Assembly: GCF_000337175.1 (NCBI RefSeq)
Contig: NZ_AOIJ01000034.1
Coordinates: 1-32,613 of the forward strand
DNA length: 32,613 bases
Reading direction: 5' to 3'
Source: Natrinema gari JCM 14663
GTDB lineage: Archaea; Halobacteriota; Halobacteria; Halobacteriales; Natrialbaceae
The translations under genes and the position numbers were made by a program. The notes below the pieces were generated by a model. That model was given only the letters and a program-made list of their open reading frames with translations, searched no databases and was not told the origin of the DNA. Positions 32,613 through 32,613 of the stretch are shown here, piece after piece. Positions within the stretch are counted from its first letter, which is position 1; every line of letters begins with the position of its first letter.

Positions 32613-32613
32613 G

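Overview
The window looks like chromosomal DNA of a halophilic archaeon (class Halobacteria, probably Natrialbales-like; genus not resolved). The evidence is high GC content, very acidic proteins, Tat-exported secreted proteins, a TFB transcription factor, an XPB-type helicase, a DUF7344-type winged-helix protein, and short AT-rich promoter boxes about 23-29 nt upstream of start codons, as expected for leaderless transcripts. Positions 12-30 are a Tn5/Nextera mosaic-end sequence, so the left edge is a library or assembly artefact, and the first gene is a fragment.

Layout. (1) 33-13.9 kb is a surface-polysaccharide or glycoprotein block. It holds the C-terminus of a probable family-2 glycosyltransferase, a small zinc-ribbon protein, a DUF354 glycosyltransferase-like protein divergent from a GT4 glycosyltransferase, a tightly overlapping three-gene operon (Gfo/Idh/MocA oxidoreductase, DUF362 protein, SDR epimerase), a polysaccharide deacetylase divergent from an alkaline-phosphatase-superfamily enzyme, a PAS histidine kinase, a PP-loop ATP-pyrophosphatase and a large GT-C-like membrane protein. 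(2) 14.6-18.2 kb holds two convergent, paralogous, Tat-exported beta-helix proteins; the second carries four extra tandem modules. (3) 18.6-21.2 kb holds a flippase and a second Gfo/Idh/MocA oxidoreductase in one operon. (4) 21.8-28.3 kb is a regulatory and information-processing block: a DUF7344 wHTH membrane protein, TFB, a small conserved-looking protein, an XPB-like helicase and a HerA-like ATPase fused to a coiled coil and a wHTH. (5) 28.4-32.4 kb returns to glycan genes: a DegT-type aminotransferase, a second AP-superfamily enzyme and a FemAB/GNAT-like acyltransferase in a 4-nt-overlap operon. The last gene is a truncated wHTH regulator.

The glycan genes can be read as one pathway: sugar modification (oxidoreductases, epimerase, aminotransferase, PP-loop enzyme, deacetylase, acyltransferase), assembly (GT2, GT4, DUF354, GT-C), membrane flipping and extracellular processing (AP-superfamily, beta-helix proteins). 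The substrates cannot be read from sequence.

The strongest unexplained signal is a 10-mer, ATAACAAAGC. It occurs exactly five times, always between genes and always pointing at a glycan gene (GT4, the oxidoreductase operon, the deacetylase, and both AP-superfamily genes). Two near variants precede DUF354 and the GT-C-like gene. It sits where a core promoter should be and probably marks a surface-glycan regulon. A second promoter type is shared by the two beta-helix genes (AAAGTTTATG exactly 26 nt before each ATG, plus a matching upstream element). No rRNA, tRNA, CRISPR array or insertion sequence was seen.
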